64,000 bases of DNA from Clostridium sp. GTDB taxonomy: Bacteria; Bacillota; Clostridia; Clostridiales; Clostridiaceae. Position 1 is the stretch's first letter; every line of letters begins with the position of its first letter. Below, piece after piece: positions 48,525-57,489 of this stretch. A model generated the notes under the pieces. It was not told the origin of the DNA. It was given only the letters and a program-made list of their open reading frames with translations, and did no database searches. The translations under genes and the position numbers were made by a program. The stretch is taken from assembly GCA_031292145.1 (NCBI GenBank), contig JARLHR010000028.1, positions 62,001 to 126,000 on the forward strand. The letters are read 5' to 3'.

Positions 48525-49706
48525 TTATTTACAACATGAACTTAGAACAATATTTCGTAACTTTCTAGTGAGAGTGGTAGTTCCTGCATCGGTCTTTTGC
48601 ATCATAAATAGGAAGGTTACCTCTTCCTTTGGACAATTACAGAAATATCCACCAAGCCAACCATCCCATCCATACTCTCCAGCGCTTCCCAAGTCTGCTG
48701 CCCTACTGCAATCTTTCATTACACGCATTAAGTTCCCATAACTGTGTCCACATAAAGTAAGCCAATTATCAAAGCTTTTCTGCTGCACAGTATTTAAAGT
48801 TCCTGATGATAGATATTTGACTGTGTGAGGTCGTAAAATCTGAACACCATCCAAACTACCTTTATTCATAAGCATCGTAGCGAATCTTGCATAATCATCT
48901 ATAGTTGAAACTAGACCAGCTCCTCCAGATTCAAATGCCGGCTCCCTATCCATCTGATGAACTATTCCCAAATTGTTCCCAGTATATAGTTCTAAATCTC
49001 CTTTATTGTTATCCGCATAAGTTTTTACAAAGCGATCTCTTTTTTCTTCTGGTACCCAAAATCCAGTATCACTCATACCTAGTGGTCCAAATAATTGTTC
49101 TTTTAAAAATTCTCCAAACCTTTTACCACTAACTATTTCAACAATAGCTCCCAGCACATCAGCTGATGTACCATACTCCCAAGAAGTTCCTGGCTGAAAA
49201 GCTAGAGCACATCTTCCTAATTTATTCATAGCTTCTATAGTACTCATTGGTGCCTCACCTAACAACCTACTATCTATCTCCTGAAATAAAGCTTCTGTAT
49301 CCTTCCCAGCCTTGTGATTTCCGCCATATACCAAGCCTGATGTCATAGATAGTAAGTCCTTAATCGTTACTTCCCTTTCTACCGGAACCAAACTATCACC
49401 TATATCAACCATCTGCTCTTTAAATCCAGGTAGATATTTACTTACTGACTCATACAAATCAATTTCTCCACGTTCCAAAAGTATCATTATCGCAGTAGCT
49501 GTAATAGGTTTACTCATAGAATATAATCTAAAAATAGAATCTCTTTTGATTGGAACTCCCGCTTCCCTATCGGCTAAACCATCTTCATGATAGAAAATTT
49601 CTTTTCCATCTTTTATGATCATTAAATTTCCACCAGCTATGAAATTATTATCTATGTTATCTCTTAGTACTTTTTTTATCTGATTCATTTCAGTCTTATT
49701 CAACAT
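48525..49706 (-). CDS. Serine hydrolase of the beta-lactamase/class C esterase family
   Basis: The 393-residue protein has the S-x-x-K motif as Ser63-Met-Ser-Lys66 (FRLYSMSKPITATAIM) and a tyrosine motif in WEYGTSADVLG near 180, as in class C beta-lactamases, DD-peptidases and EstB-type esterases. No signal peptide is present, so cell-wall or antibiotic roles are unlikely. Within an operon of arabinosidases, a galactosidase and an SGNH esterase, it is most simply a deacylase that removes acetyl or other ester groups from imported oligosaccharides. That role is inference. GAGGAG precedes the ATG. Confidence 0.8.
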   Translation of the reverse strand: MLNKTEMNQIKKVLRDNIDNNFIAGGNLMIIKDGKEIFYHEDGLADREAGVPIKRDSIFRLYSMSKPITATAIMILLERGEIDLYESVSKYLPGFKEQMVDIGDSLVPVEREVTIKDLLSMTSGLVYGGNHKAGKDTEALFQEIDSRLLGEAPMSTIEAMNKLGRCALAFQPGTSWEYGTSADVLGAIVEIVSGKRFGEFLKEQLFGPLGMSDTGFWVPEEKRDRFVKTYADNNKGDLELYTGNNLGIVHQMDREPAFESGGAGLVSTIDDYARFATMLMNKGSLDGVQILRPHTVKYLSSGTLNTVQQKSFDNWLTLCGHSYGNLMRVMKDCSRAADLGSAGEYGWDGWLGGYFCNCPKEEVTFLFMMQKTDAGTTTLTRKLRNIVLSSCCK

Positions 49707-49757
49707 TTCAATTTTCTCCTCTTTGAAGTTTTACTCTTCCAATAATGGTCTGAAATC

Positions 49758-51731
49758 CTATAACTTTAATACCTCTACTCCAAATGGTTTAAGATCAAAT
49801 ATCTTTCCTTGGATTTCCTGGTTTAAAATACTCTCACAATTAACCTTAGCCTCAAAAGTCTTATTCTCATTGCTATTATTAAATACAAATAAATATTCAC
49901 CATTACTATTCTTACGAACTGATAATTCTAGACCAGTGGAAAGATTATCATAATATGCTATGTGATTTTCTTCTAAAATTGAAGTCATGAAATCATAATA
50001 GTAATCACTATTAAAGACAGTGCCTAAATAATATACCTTTCCAGCCTTATAGCTGTTAACTGTCACAGCTGCTTTACCTGCAAAAAAATCATCTCCATAG
50101 GTTGATATAATTTTTGCAGTAGTTGGTCTAATTACATCACACCATTCTCTACATTCATATATTTTCCCTTTATTGTCTTGAACAGTATGCTTACTTGAAC
50201 CTATTGGATCATATTCCTCTATAGCAATACCTGCACAATCTTTAAATGGACCAGGCAATTCTTCCATAATACAAATATTATTTGAATCTTTAACACCTGT
50301 TCTATTAGTTAATATAAGTGTTCCACCAGACTCTACAAATGCATATAAGTTTCTTGTTACAGTTTCATTGCAAATAAACAAAGTTGGAGCAATAACTATC
50401 TTATATCCATCTAGATTCTCACTCCAGTTAATAATATCCGCACCAACACCCAAACTTAAAAGAGACTTATGGAATAATTGCAATTGCTCAAGATAATACA
50501 TACCTTCAACCTGAGGTTGTGTTTTAAAAGCATATTCCTGCTCGGAAGAATACAATATAGCTACTTCATTGCTAATTACTGAATCCTTAAGCTCATTGCT
50601 AATTTTATTAACGTCCTTGCAAAGCTCTTCAAATTCATAAAATCTTCTTCCAGGAACATTGCTATGATCTATAAGTCCATGCCAAAACATCTCTGCTCCA
50701 ATAGTAGCATTTCTCCACCTGAAATGAACTATTGCATCTGCACCTCTTGCAATGGCTTGGAATGAATAACCCTTGATCATACCTGGTTTAGGCGTTCTCA
50801 TCATTGGCATCCAACATCCTGGTGTACCACTAAGCTGCTCCATTATCCAAAAATTCTGGCGTTTTATACCTCTCATTAAGTCACAATGGAAGGCATGAGT
50901 ATGCAATTCTTCTTTATCCTCTACAACCTTCGTAGTTGGATAATTATCATAAGATACAAAATCAAGTTCCCTAAAAGTATCATGGAAATCAGGTAAATTA
51001 TATGTGAACCATGTATTAGTAGTTATAAAGTGACCAGGGCAATTATTCCTTATGATATCTGCTTGAAATCTAATATATTCAACCATTGAATCTGAAGCAT
51101 AACGATTAAAATCTTGTAAATAAGACGGGTTAAGATGTAATGAACCTCCTAATGGACCAGATACTTGATTCCAAGTAGTATATTCACCACTCCATACCAC
51201 ATTGCCGTGACATTTATTCATATTTTCTAAAGTTCCGTATTTATTTTTAAGCCACTGTCTGAATTTCTCTGTACAAAATTCGCAACAGCAATTATTTGCT
51301 TCAAGCTCATTATCAATTTGCCAACCAATTACACTCTCATTATTGGCATAATGTTTTGTCATCTCATCTATAATTTTACCAGCAAATTTCCTTAATGATG
51401 GGCTATTATAACATCTATGCCCTCTAACTCCAATAGAAGACCTATCACCATCTTTATTAATTTGTATAGCATCTGGATATTTTTCGTATAACCAAAGTGG
51501 CGGTGTATTGGTAGGGGTGCACAAAACCACCTTAATATCATATTTAGCAAATAATTCAACAGCTTCATCTAACCATTGGAAATCATAATTCCCCTCTGTT
51601 GGCTCTAGTCTACACCAAGCAAATTCAGCGAGTCTTACAATTTTTACGCCTGTTTTTTGCATTAAAGCTATATCTTCTTCCCAAAGTTCTCTATCCCAAT
51701 GCTCTGGATAGTAATCAACACCTATGATCAT
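49758..51731 (-). CDS. GH42 beta-galactosidase
   Basis: This 657-residue enzyme opens with IIGVDYYPEHWDRELWEED, the classic GH42 N-terminus. Acid/base is Glu142 (WQIDNELEANNCCC) and nucleophile Glu298 (IMEQLSGTPGCW). The CCCEFC cluster near 147-152 matches the family's zinc site. Trimerisation and C-terminal beta domains follow (about 385-657). No signal peptide. It lies third in the operon, 36 bp after the SGNH gene, with GGAGG before the ATG. A decayed 3' end of a very similar gene is found at 640-812, so a close paralogue once existed at the left edge of the window. Confidence 0.95.
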   Translation of the reverse strand: MIIGVDYYPEHWDRELWEEDIALMQKTGVKIVRLAEFAWCRLEPTEGNYDFQWLDEAVELFAKYDIKVVLCTPTNTPPLWLYEKYPDAIQINKDGDRSSIGVRGHRCYNSPSLRKFAGKIIDEMTKHYANNESVIGWQIDNELEANNCCCEFCTEKFRQWLKNKYGTLENMNKCHGNVVWSGEYTTWNQVSGPLGGSLHLNPSYLQDFNRYASDSMVEYIRFQADIIRNNCPGHFITTNTWFTYNLPDFHDTFRELDFVSYDNYPTTKVVEDKEELHTHAFHCDLMRGIKRQNFWIMEQLSGTPGCWMPMMRTPKPGMIKGYSFQAIARGADAIVHFRWRNATIGAEMFWHGLIDHSNVPGRRFYEFEELCKDVNKISNELKDSVISNEVAILYSSEQEYAFKTQPQVEGMYYLEQLQLFHKSLLSLGVGADIINWSENLDGYKIVIAPTLFICNETVTRNLYAFVESGGTLILTNRTGVKDSNNICIMEELPGPFKDCAGIAIEEYDPIGSSKHTVQDNKGKIYECREWCDVIRPTTAKIISTYGDDFFAGKAAVTVNSYKAGKVYYLGTVFNSDYYYDFMTSILEENHIAYYDNLSTGLELSVRKNSNGEYLFVFNNSNENKTFEAKVNCESILNQEIQGKIFDLKPFGVEVLKL

Positions 51732-51767
51732 TGTTTAGCCTCCATTATATCAATATTTATTATTCAT

Positions 51768-52982
51768 CTATAAATACCACTTCAAAAATGCCTCAGCAAC
51801 TGCAGTTCCAGCTAAACCATTGGGATGTGGATCATCTACTCCGCTTTTAAATTCCGGTCTAATCATGTTGTCATTTGGTGCTGGCAGTGACAGTACATCT
51901 GCAATGTCAAAAACCCTATCCACTCCCTTTGGCGGATTCTTTTTGATTGTATTATTAATAGTTCTCCATACTTTTTCTTGTTCACCAATAAAATCAAAAG
52001 TTGGCACTGTGAACATTATTATTTTGCATGAAGGATTATTTTCCTTTAGTTTTTTTACTATTGTGGTTAAGTCCGTTAGAAGTTCCTCATAACTTCTATT
52101 AGTAGTACCAATATCATTTACTCCAAGACATATAATAACTTCTTCACTTTGCTTTGCCTTAAATAACCATCCACCATCACTTGCAGCATCGTAGGCTCTG
52201 GCCCATCCACTACCTATATTCCAAACCCCGATCTGACTACCTAGACCATCTGCAATTTTAGAAACCCAATATTCATATTTGTCCATCTCAGTTCTAACTC
52301 CCTGGGTGATTGAATCGCCTATAAAGCACAGCTTTTTTAATACAGACCTTTCATATGCAATTAGGTCTGGCAGAACCGTACAGCTCTCTGATAATTTAAA
52401 ATTAGTGTTTTGTTCTTCTTCTGAACAATTTCCTGAAGCAATATAAGACGACATTAAAAGCGTTTCTGTATTATAAGGGAGCATCTTTCCTGTTGATGTT
52501 GTGCTAATTGTCCAAGTAAATGCAATATAATGCTCCTCAGGAATATTTAATAAGACTGAATCACTCCAGAATTTCTCACCTGGTCGAACCTCCTTAGAAG
52601 AACTTCCATTGAATGTAATCTGAACAGATGTTCCAGGTTCTATACTTCCATCTAATTCTCTACCTCCATCAGCTATAGATGCAGCCTCTATAACCCAATT
52701 TCCACCAATATCATTAGCAGCAGAGTTGGACCCATCATCCCAAGTAGAATCAACCGCATTACAGTGCCAAAAGCTCCATTTAAAGTTTCCGTATTCCCTT
52801 GGTTTTACATATGTCCTATAAGTACTTGTAAAAGGCTTATCGAGTCTCATTATATAATTTGAAGCAGTAGAAGCAATCGTAGCAGAAGTACTATTTTCCC
52901 ACATACTATTAAAAGCTTCTGTGTCAGAAATTTGAGCGTTACTAAGTGCTTTTTTCTCATTCTCTAGCAAATTCATTTTCAT
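51768..52982 (-). CDS. SGNH/GDSL-type carbohydrate esterase
   Basis: The 404-residue protein has an N-terminal beta-sandwich of about 210 residues (TYVKPREYGNFKWSFWHCN; EVRPGEKFWSDSV) and a C-terminal SGNH hydrolase domain. Catalytic blocks are FIGDSITQG with Ser224, the Gly of block II in WNIGSGWARA, GVNDIGTT (Asn of block III) and the Asp/His pair in SGVDDPHPNG near the C-terminus. No signal peptide. It is probably a cytoplasmic deacetylase acting on O-acetylated oligosaccharides, since xyloglucan galactose is often acetylated, but plant ester substrates other than acetate cannot be excluded. It is second in the operon. Confidence 0.85.
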   Translation of the reverse strand: MKMNLLENEKKALSNAQISDTEAFNSMWENSTSATIASTASNYIMRLDKPFTSTYRTYVKPREYGNFKWSFWHCNAVDSTWDDGSNSAANDIGGNWVIEAASIADGGRELDGSIEPGTSVQITFNGSSSKEVRPGEKFWSDSVLLNIPEEHYIAFTWTISTTSTGKMLPYNTETLLMSSYIASGNCSEEEQNTNFKLSESCTVLPDLIAYERSVLKKLCFIGDSITQGVRTEMDKYEYWVSKIADGLGSQIGVWNIGSGWARAYDAASDGGWLFKAKQSEEVIICLGVNDIGTTNRSYEELLTDLTTIVKKLKENNPSCKIIMFTVPTFDFIGEQEKVWRTINNTIKKNPPKGVDRVFDIADVLSLPAPNDNMIRPEFKSGVDDPHPNGLAGTAVAEAFLKWYL

Positions 52983-53028
52983 TAATTAACAACCCTTCTT
53001 TATTTATCATTCCGTATACCTATATTCT

Positions 53029-54546
53029 CTATTCTATTACTTTGTATTTAAAGTATTCAAAATCTGCAGGAGTACTATTTCTACTGCCATTGCCAGTAGC
53101 ATAAAGTCCAAAATATACGCCGATAAAACCACCAGCTACTTCAGAAGATAAGTATTTTGTTTCACCATCTGCTATCTCTTTAACAGAATTCTCGCCAATA
53201 GCATATTTGAAATGATATTCTCCCTTATCTGCGCTGATTTCCAGCTTGACAGAACCATCCCCTATTACTTCCTCAGCGACAATACCTGATAGCTTGCCGA
53301 TAGTTCTTCGTACGATTATCTTTCTGTTTTGGCTATCTCCTATAACTGCTATTTCATAATGGTGCTTCTCGTCCATTATAACAGTAAGACCTGCTTCTTC
53401 ATTTATCTTCCCAGGCTTAAAATCCAGTAAAGTTTCCACTCTGCAGTTTAAATGCTGCTGACGCTTTCCAATAAAGGAAGGAGAGTCTACATCATTCAAG
53501 GTTATTTCTGAACCATAGATCCTCAAATAGCCTTTCCTCTCTGTCAACGAATACATATTTTCATAAGGATTTCTAAGAAAGTTCCATTGATAATCTAATG
53601 TGCTTCCATCAAAATTATCTTCAAAAGCATCAGTTAAGGTCTGTTTTGTGCTTATTTTATCACTTTCCATTGTTAACCCAACAGTACCATTACCATTTAC
53701 AACCGGCCACCCTTCTTCATTCCATTCAACAGGTGCTAAAAAGGTTTCTCTCCCTAAATGATGATATCCATAGACACTTCTAAATCCGAGAAATACCATC
53801 CACCAGTTTCCGTTGATATCTTCAACAATGTCTGCGTGTCCAGTTCCTTGTATTTCAGAAAATGAGTTATTTCTATGAGTAAGTATAGGATTATTTGAAT
53901 ATGATTCAAAAGGTCCCCATGGATTCTTACTGCGTGCAATAGTTACCATATGACCAAATTCAGTTCCACCTTCTGCAATCATTAAATAGTAGTAATCGTT
54001 TATTTTGTACAAGTGAGGTGCCTCAGGATGCTTTCCACCAGTGCCAGCCCATATGTATTTTACTTCTGTCAATCTCTTTCCAGTCTTTATATCAATTTCA
54101 GATAAACAAATTCCTGGAGCTGAAGTTCCAGATTCTGTTGTGCTGGTAAAATAAACTCTACCATCCTCATCAAATAATAATGAAGGATCTATCCCTCCCT
54201 GGTTAACCCAAACAGGTTCAGACCATTTTCCAGCTGGATTATCAGTATATACGTAAAAATTTCCACCACTTGATACATTTGTTGTAACCATATAAAATAG
54301 TCCTTCATGGTATCTTATAGTTGGAGCGAATATCCCCCCTGATCTCCATGTTTTACCCAGCGGAAGTTGTGAAGCTGTGTTAAGACAATGTCCAATTTGT
54401 TTCCAATTCACCAAGTCAGTGCTATGGAATATTGGTACTCCTGGAAAGTAACTAAATGAACTTGTTACCAGATAGTAATCCTCTCCTACTCTGCAAATAC
54501 TAGGATCAGGATAAAATCCAGATATAATAGGGTTTTGATATTTCAT
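53029..54546 (-). CDS. GH43 beta-xylosidase/alpha-L-arabinofuranosidase with C-terminal beta-sandwich
   Basis: This 505-residue enzyme has a five-bladed propeller with catalytic base Asp14 in ISGFYPDPSICRVGEDYY, the central GGIDPSLLFDEDG motif and the acid region GGKHPEAPHLYK near 170. A DUF1349/GH43_C2-like sandwich follows (about 310-505). The arrangement is that of XynB-type GH43 enzymes. No signal peptide. It is the first gene of the six-gene operon, behind GAGGAGG, and is divergent from an AraC gene 125 bp away. It would remove xylose or arabinose from short oligosaccharides. Confidence 0.92.
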   Translation of the reverse strand: MKYQNPIISGFYPDPSICRVGEDYYLVTSSFSYFPGVPIFHSTDLVNWKQIGHCLNTASQLPLGKTWRSGGIFAPTIRYHEGLFYMVTTNVSSGGNFYVYTDNPAGKWSEPVWVNQGGIDPSLLFDEDGRVYFTSTTESGTSAPGICLSEIDIKTGKRLTEVKYIWAGTGGKHPEAPHLYKINDYYYLMIAEGGTEFGHMVTIARSKNPWGPFESYSNNPILTHRNNSFSEIQGTGHADIVEDINGNWWMVFLGFRSVYGYHHLGRETFLAPVEWNEEGWPVVNGNGTVGLTMESDKISTKQTLTDAFEDNFDGSTLDYQWNFLRNPYENMYSLTERKGYLRIYGSEITLNDVDSPSFIGKRQQHLNCRVETLLDFKPGKINEEAGLTVIMDEKHHYEIAVIGDSQNRKIIVRRTIGKLSGIVAEEVIGDGSVKLEISADKGEYHFKYAIGENSVKEIADGETKYLSSEVAGGFIGVYFGLYATGNGSRNSTPADFEYFKYKVIE

Positions 54547-54563
54547 ACTTATTCCTCCTCGTT

Positions 54564-54589
54564 TACAACATTTATGTTATAATGTTGTA
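54564..54589. promoter_or_regulatory. Inverted repeat in the GH43/araC6 control region
   Basis: TACAACAT (54564-54571) and ATGTTGTA (54582-54589) form a perfect 8+8 inverted repeat with a 10-bp spacer, 18 bp before the GH43 start. It may be an operator of the divergent AraC protein or of another regulator. Confidence 0.45.
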
Positions 54590-54671
54590 TAATAGCACAT
54601 TTAATTATTAAATTCTATGATTATCACACCATTTTATAGCATAAAACAGACAAACTTAAAGGAGGATATAT

Positions 54672-55532
54672 ATGACCGAAATGAAACTTAGTTACTTCAC
54701 AAATGATGAAAGCTTTCCGCTTTTCATTCAGTATGGTAATCATAATGAAGACCTTTTGATTCATACACATAAGGATTTTTCCGAGCTAGTTATTGTAATG
54801 AATGGTAGTGCAAAGCATATTGTTAATGATGAGAATTTTCATATTAAAAAAGGAGATGTTTTTGTTATCAGTAATAATACCGCTCACGGATATGAAGATA
54901 CTGAGAATTTTCGCATTTGTAACATAATGTATCGCTCTGAAAATATACTTTCAGCCGATTATGACATTAAGAAGAATGCAGGATTTCATGCACTATTTGT
55001 ATTGGAGCCGTATTTTGCTAAAGAACATAACTTTAAAAGCAGGCTAATGCTCAAACCAAAAGATTTTGAGAAAATTCATATTCTAACGGATATTATGCTT
55101 TCTGAGTACCAATCTAAAGCTGAAGGATGGCAGACATTGCTAAAAGGAAGCTTTATGACTTTAGCTGTAATGCTTTCTAGATTATACAGCTTTGGAAACA
55201 GCTCTGATAAAATAGATATAATCAACATTGCCATGTCTATTTCATATATCGAAAGTCATTATACTGAAGATATCTCCATAGATGTACTTGCTAAAATTTC
55301 GCATTACTCTCCAAGACATTTTACAAGAATTTTTATTGCGACTTACCATACCACACCATTAAACTACATTATTTCACTCAGAATAAACCATGCCTGTAGT
55401 TTACTTAAAGAGAGTCGACTTCTTATATCCGATATAGCACTTCAATGCGGATTTAGTGACAGTAATTATTTCTGTCGTATTTTTAAAAAGAGAACAGGGC
55501 TTGCGCCAAAACAATTTCGAGCTTCCGAATAA
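54672..55532 (+). CDS. AraC-family regulator of the GH43-GH51 operon
   Basis: The 286-residue regulator has a cupin with the His-rich strand LLIHTHKDFSELVIVMNGSA near 29-48 and NNTAHGYEDTENF near 74, and a C-terminal AraC double HTH (LAKISHYSPRHFTRIFIATY; IALQCGFSDSNYFCRIFKKR) ending APKQFRASE. AAGGAGG lies upstream of the ATG. It is transcribed away from the six-gene operon and is its probable activator; arabinose-containing oligosaccharides would be a logical signal. Confidence 0.88.
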   Translation: MTEMKLSYFTNDESFPLFIQYGNHNEDLLIHTHKDFSELVIVMNGSAKHIVNDENFHIKKGDVFVISNNTAHGYEDTENFRICNIMYRSENILSADYDIKKNAGFHALFVLEPYFAKEHNFKSRLMLKPKDFEKIHILTDIMLSEYQSKAEGWQTLLKGSFMTLAVMLSRLYSFGNSSDKIDIINIAMSISYIESHYTEDISIDVLAKISHYSPRHFTRIFIATYHTTPLNYIISLRINHACSLLKESRLLISDIALQCGFSDSNYFCRIFKKRTGLAPKQFRASE

Positions 55533-55616
55533 TTAAAGAAGTAAATATTCATCATATGCTAAAATATGTACCCAATCTTTGTAGTTTAATTTATATTTGG
55601 CGGATGAAAAAATAAA

Positions 55617-55643
55617 GCTAGAGAGTTTTTATTGCTCCCTAGC
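55617..55643 (+). terminator. Terminator after araC6
   Basis: GCTAGAGAG (55617-55625) pairs with CTCCCTAGC (55635-55643) with one mismatch, followed by CTATCTTATATATTATTTTG. It stands between the convergent araC6 and GH5 genes. Confidence 0.5.
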
Positions 55644-55753
55644 CTATCTTATATATTATTTTGTCGCCTTTAAATGTGGTATGTCATTTCAATTCTTCGA
55701 TGTTACTGACTCCATAGCATTTAAATTTTTTTACGCATCATCAATTCTATTTA

Positions 55754-57238
55754 CTATATCATTCTACCATCTGAACCTAATGTATAAGAATCTATTGTAG
55801 TGTTTGCTAACATAACTCCTGAATCATCTAAGTAATACCAGTCTCCATCTTTTTGGATCCATCCTTTTAACATTATCCCATTAGATGAAAGATAGTACCA
55901 GTTACCACCATCATTTAACCAACCAGTAGCTTTAGAACCATCTTGGCTGATATATGTCCAGTTAGTTCCCTCTTTTACCCAACCTAAAGCCGTAGTAGCA
56001 GTATCATTAGCAGTAGTAGTAACATTAGTAGTAGTAGTAGCAGTATCATTAGTATTATTATTAGTTACCCCAGCAATCGCGTCCATCTCTTTCAATAGTT
56101 CTGGATCTTTAAATTTGCAGGTAGTTCGGTCGTAATAACCACCAGTATCCCATAACATAGGACATATGCCTAAATCGTATGCAGCTTTGCATACGGAGGT
56201 TGTCCACAAACGTGCCATCTCAGCTGTTCTATCTGCACACATGGCATATTCTCCAATTATTACAGGAATGCCCTTATCAATAAAAGTTGTTTTCAACTTA
56301 TTCATATCATCAGAAAGCTGTTTACGGTCTTTATCCGAACCCCAGGTAGTTTGCATCTTACCCCAGTCAGCATCTTTCGTCATCATTACAAAAGTATATG
56401 GCGTGTAATAGTGTACTGAAACAGCACAACGGTTTTGCGGATCATTTGGCATTTTGTATAAAGGGTCGCAAGTCTTATCAATATCCGTTGCATAGCCTGC
56501 AATAAGCAGATGACGTTTTGCATTGTTTCCACCTGAGTTTCTGATTAAATCCACAAACGCCTGATTGACACTATTTAGTATTTGGTATGCTTTCGGTTTT
56601 CCACTTGTATCACTTTTATAAGTATCCCAGATATCAGGATAATTCCCCTCCTCATTTTGTGATTCAAAAATAAGATGATCACCATACTTGGCAAAGCGTG
56701 TGCTTATCTGAGTCCATATTGACTTATATCTCTTCATAGTGCCATCATAATCCGTAGAAAATTTTTGAGTCCATCCTCCATCCCAGTGAATGTTTATAAC
56801 TACATACATATTATCATCAAGTGCATAGTTCATAACCTCTTCCACACGATCAAACAGTTGAGGGCTGATTGTATAGTCAGCCGCCATAAGATTTGACCAC
56901 GCCACAGGAATACGCAATGAATTGAAACCAGAGTTATGAAGACCGTCTATCATAGCCTTTGTGGTAACAGGAGCCCCCCATTCGGTTTCATAATCCTTAA
57001 CTAATTTACTTTTATTGTAGTCACCACCGTACGCGTCAAGTGTGTTTCCCAAATTAGATCCAAGACCCATATCTTTAACTATTTGAGCCGTTGTCATATC
57101 ATCACGCATAGTGTACTTATCAACACTGGTACTATTTGTATTAGCATCTGCTGCAGCTACTTGGATATTTAATGATGTAACCATACAAATTGTCATAATA
57201 CTTGCAGTGATAAATGACATAATTTTATTCATTTTCAT
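55754..57238 (-). CDS. Secreted GH5 endoglucanase with choline-binding-type repeats
   Basis: The 494-residue protein has a signal peptide (MSFITASIMTICMVTSLNI, cleavage near AAADA, residue 30) and a GH5 barrel (about 50-390). The acid/base region reads SQNEEGN with Glu196, instead of the usual NEP, and the nucleophile is in VIIGEYAMC. A Thr/Asn-rich linker is followed by about 75 residues of aromatic GWxxxGxxWYYL repeats (WLNDGGNWYYLSSNG, WIQKDGDWYYLDDSG). Such cell-wall-binding repeats attach proteins to the envelope in choline-containing clostridia. It probably degrades beta-glucan at the cell surface. The repeat end (TIDSYTLGSDGRMI) resembles those of the next two proteins. Confidence 0.93.
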   Translation of the reverse strand: MKMNKIMSFITASIMTICMVTSLNIQVAAADANTNSTSVDKYTMRDDMTTAQIVKDMGLGSNLGNTLDAYGGDYNKSKLVKDYETEWGAPVTTKAMIDGLHNSGFNSLRIPVAWSNLMAADYTISPQLFDRVEEVMNYALDDNMYVVINIHWDGGWTQKFSTDYDGTMKRYKSIWTQISTRFAKYGDHLIFESQNEEGNYPDIWDTYKSDTSGKPKAYQILNSVNQAFVDLIRNSGGNNAKRHLLIAGYATDIDKTCDPLYKMPNDPQNRCAVSVHYYTPYTFVMMTKDADWGKMQTTWGSDKDRKQLSDDMNKLKTTFIDKGIPVIIGEYAMCADRTAEMARLWTTSVCKAAYDLGICPMLWDTGGYYDRTTCKFKDPELLKEMDAIAGVTNNNTNDTATTTTNVTTTANDTATTALGWVKEGTNWTYISQDGSKATGWLNDGGNWYYLSSNGIMLKGWIQKDGDWYYLDDSGVMLANTTIDSYTLGSDGRMI

Positions 57239-57331
57239 TTTTTATCCTCCTTGCATCAATTGAAATCTTTGCAAATTTTTTCTTAGTATCTAGCATAATT
57301 CGAAAATTATATTTCTATGTATTGATGGAAA

Positions 57332-57393
57332 TATATAAGTTGCATTAAAGATATTACAAATCATAATGTAATGTTATTATTGCAACTTATATA
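57332..57393 (-). terminator. Nested inverted repeat downstream of the 226-residue surface protein
   Basis: TATATAAGTTGCA (57332-57344) pairs perfectly with 57381-57393, and inside it ATTAC/GTAAT pairs again. It lies about 100 bp past the stop of the gene at 57490 and 94 bp before the GH5 start, so it could be a terminator or an operator of GH5. Confidence 0.4.
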
Positions 57394-57489
57394 CATTTAA
57401 TTCATTCCATTTTATTAACTTTGAACTATAGCTAATGTTTTATTAAGTTGACGCTATTTATTACTTAACCCTAATCATGTATTATTTTG

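Noticed and set aside
53029..54546. Cellulosome-style domains (dockerin, cohesin, SLH) expected in clostridial hemicellulases
   Set aside because: I looked through all secreted and GH proteins; none shows the duplicated calcium-binding dockerin pattern or SLH repeats.
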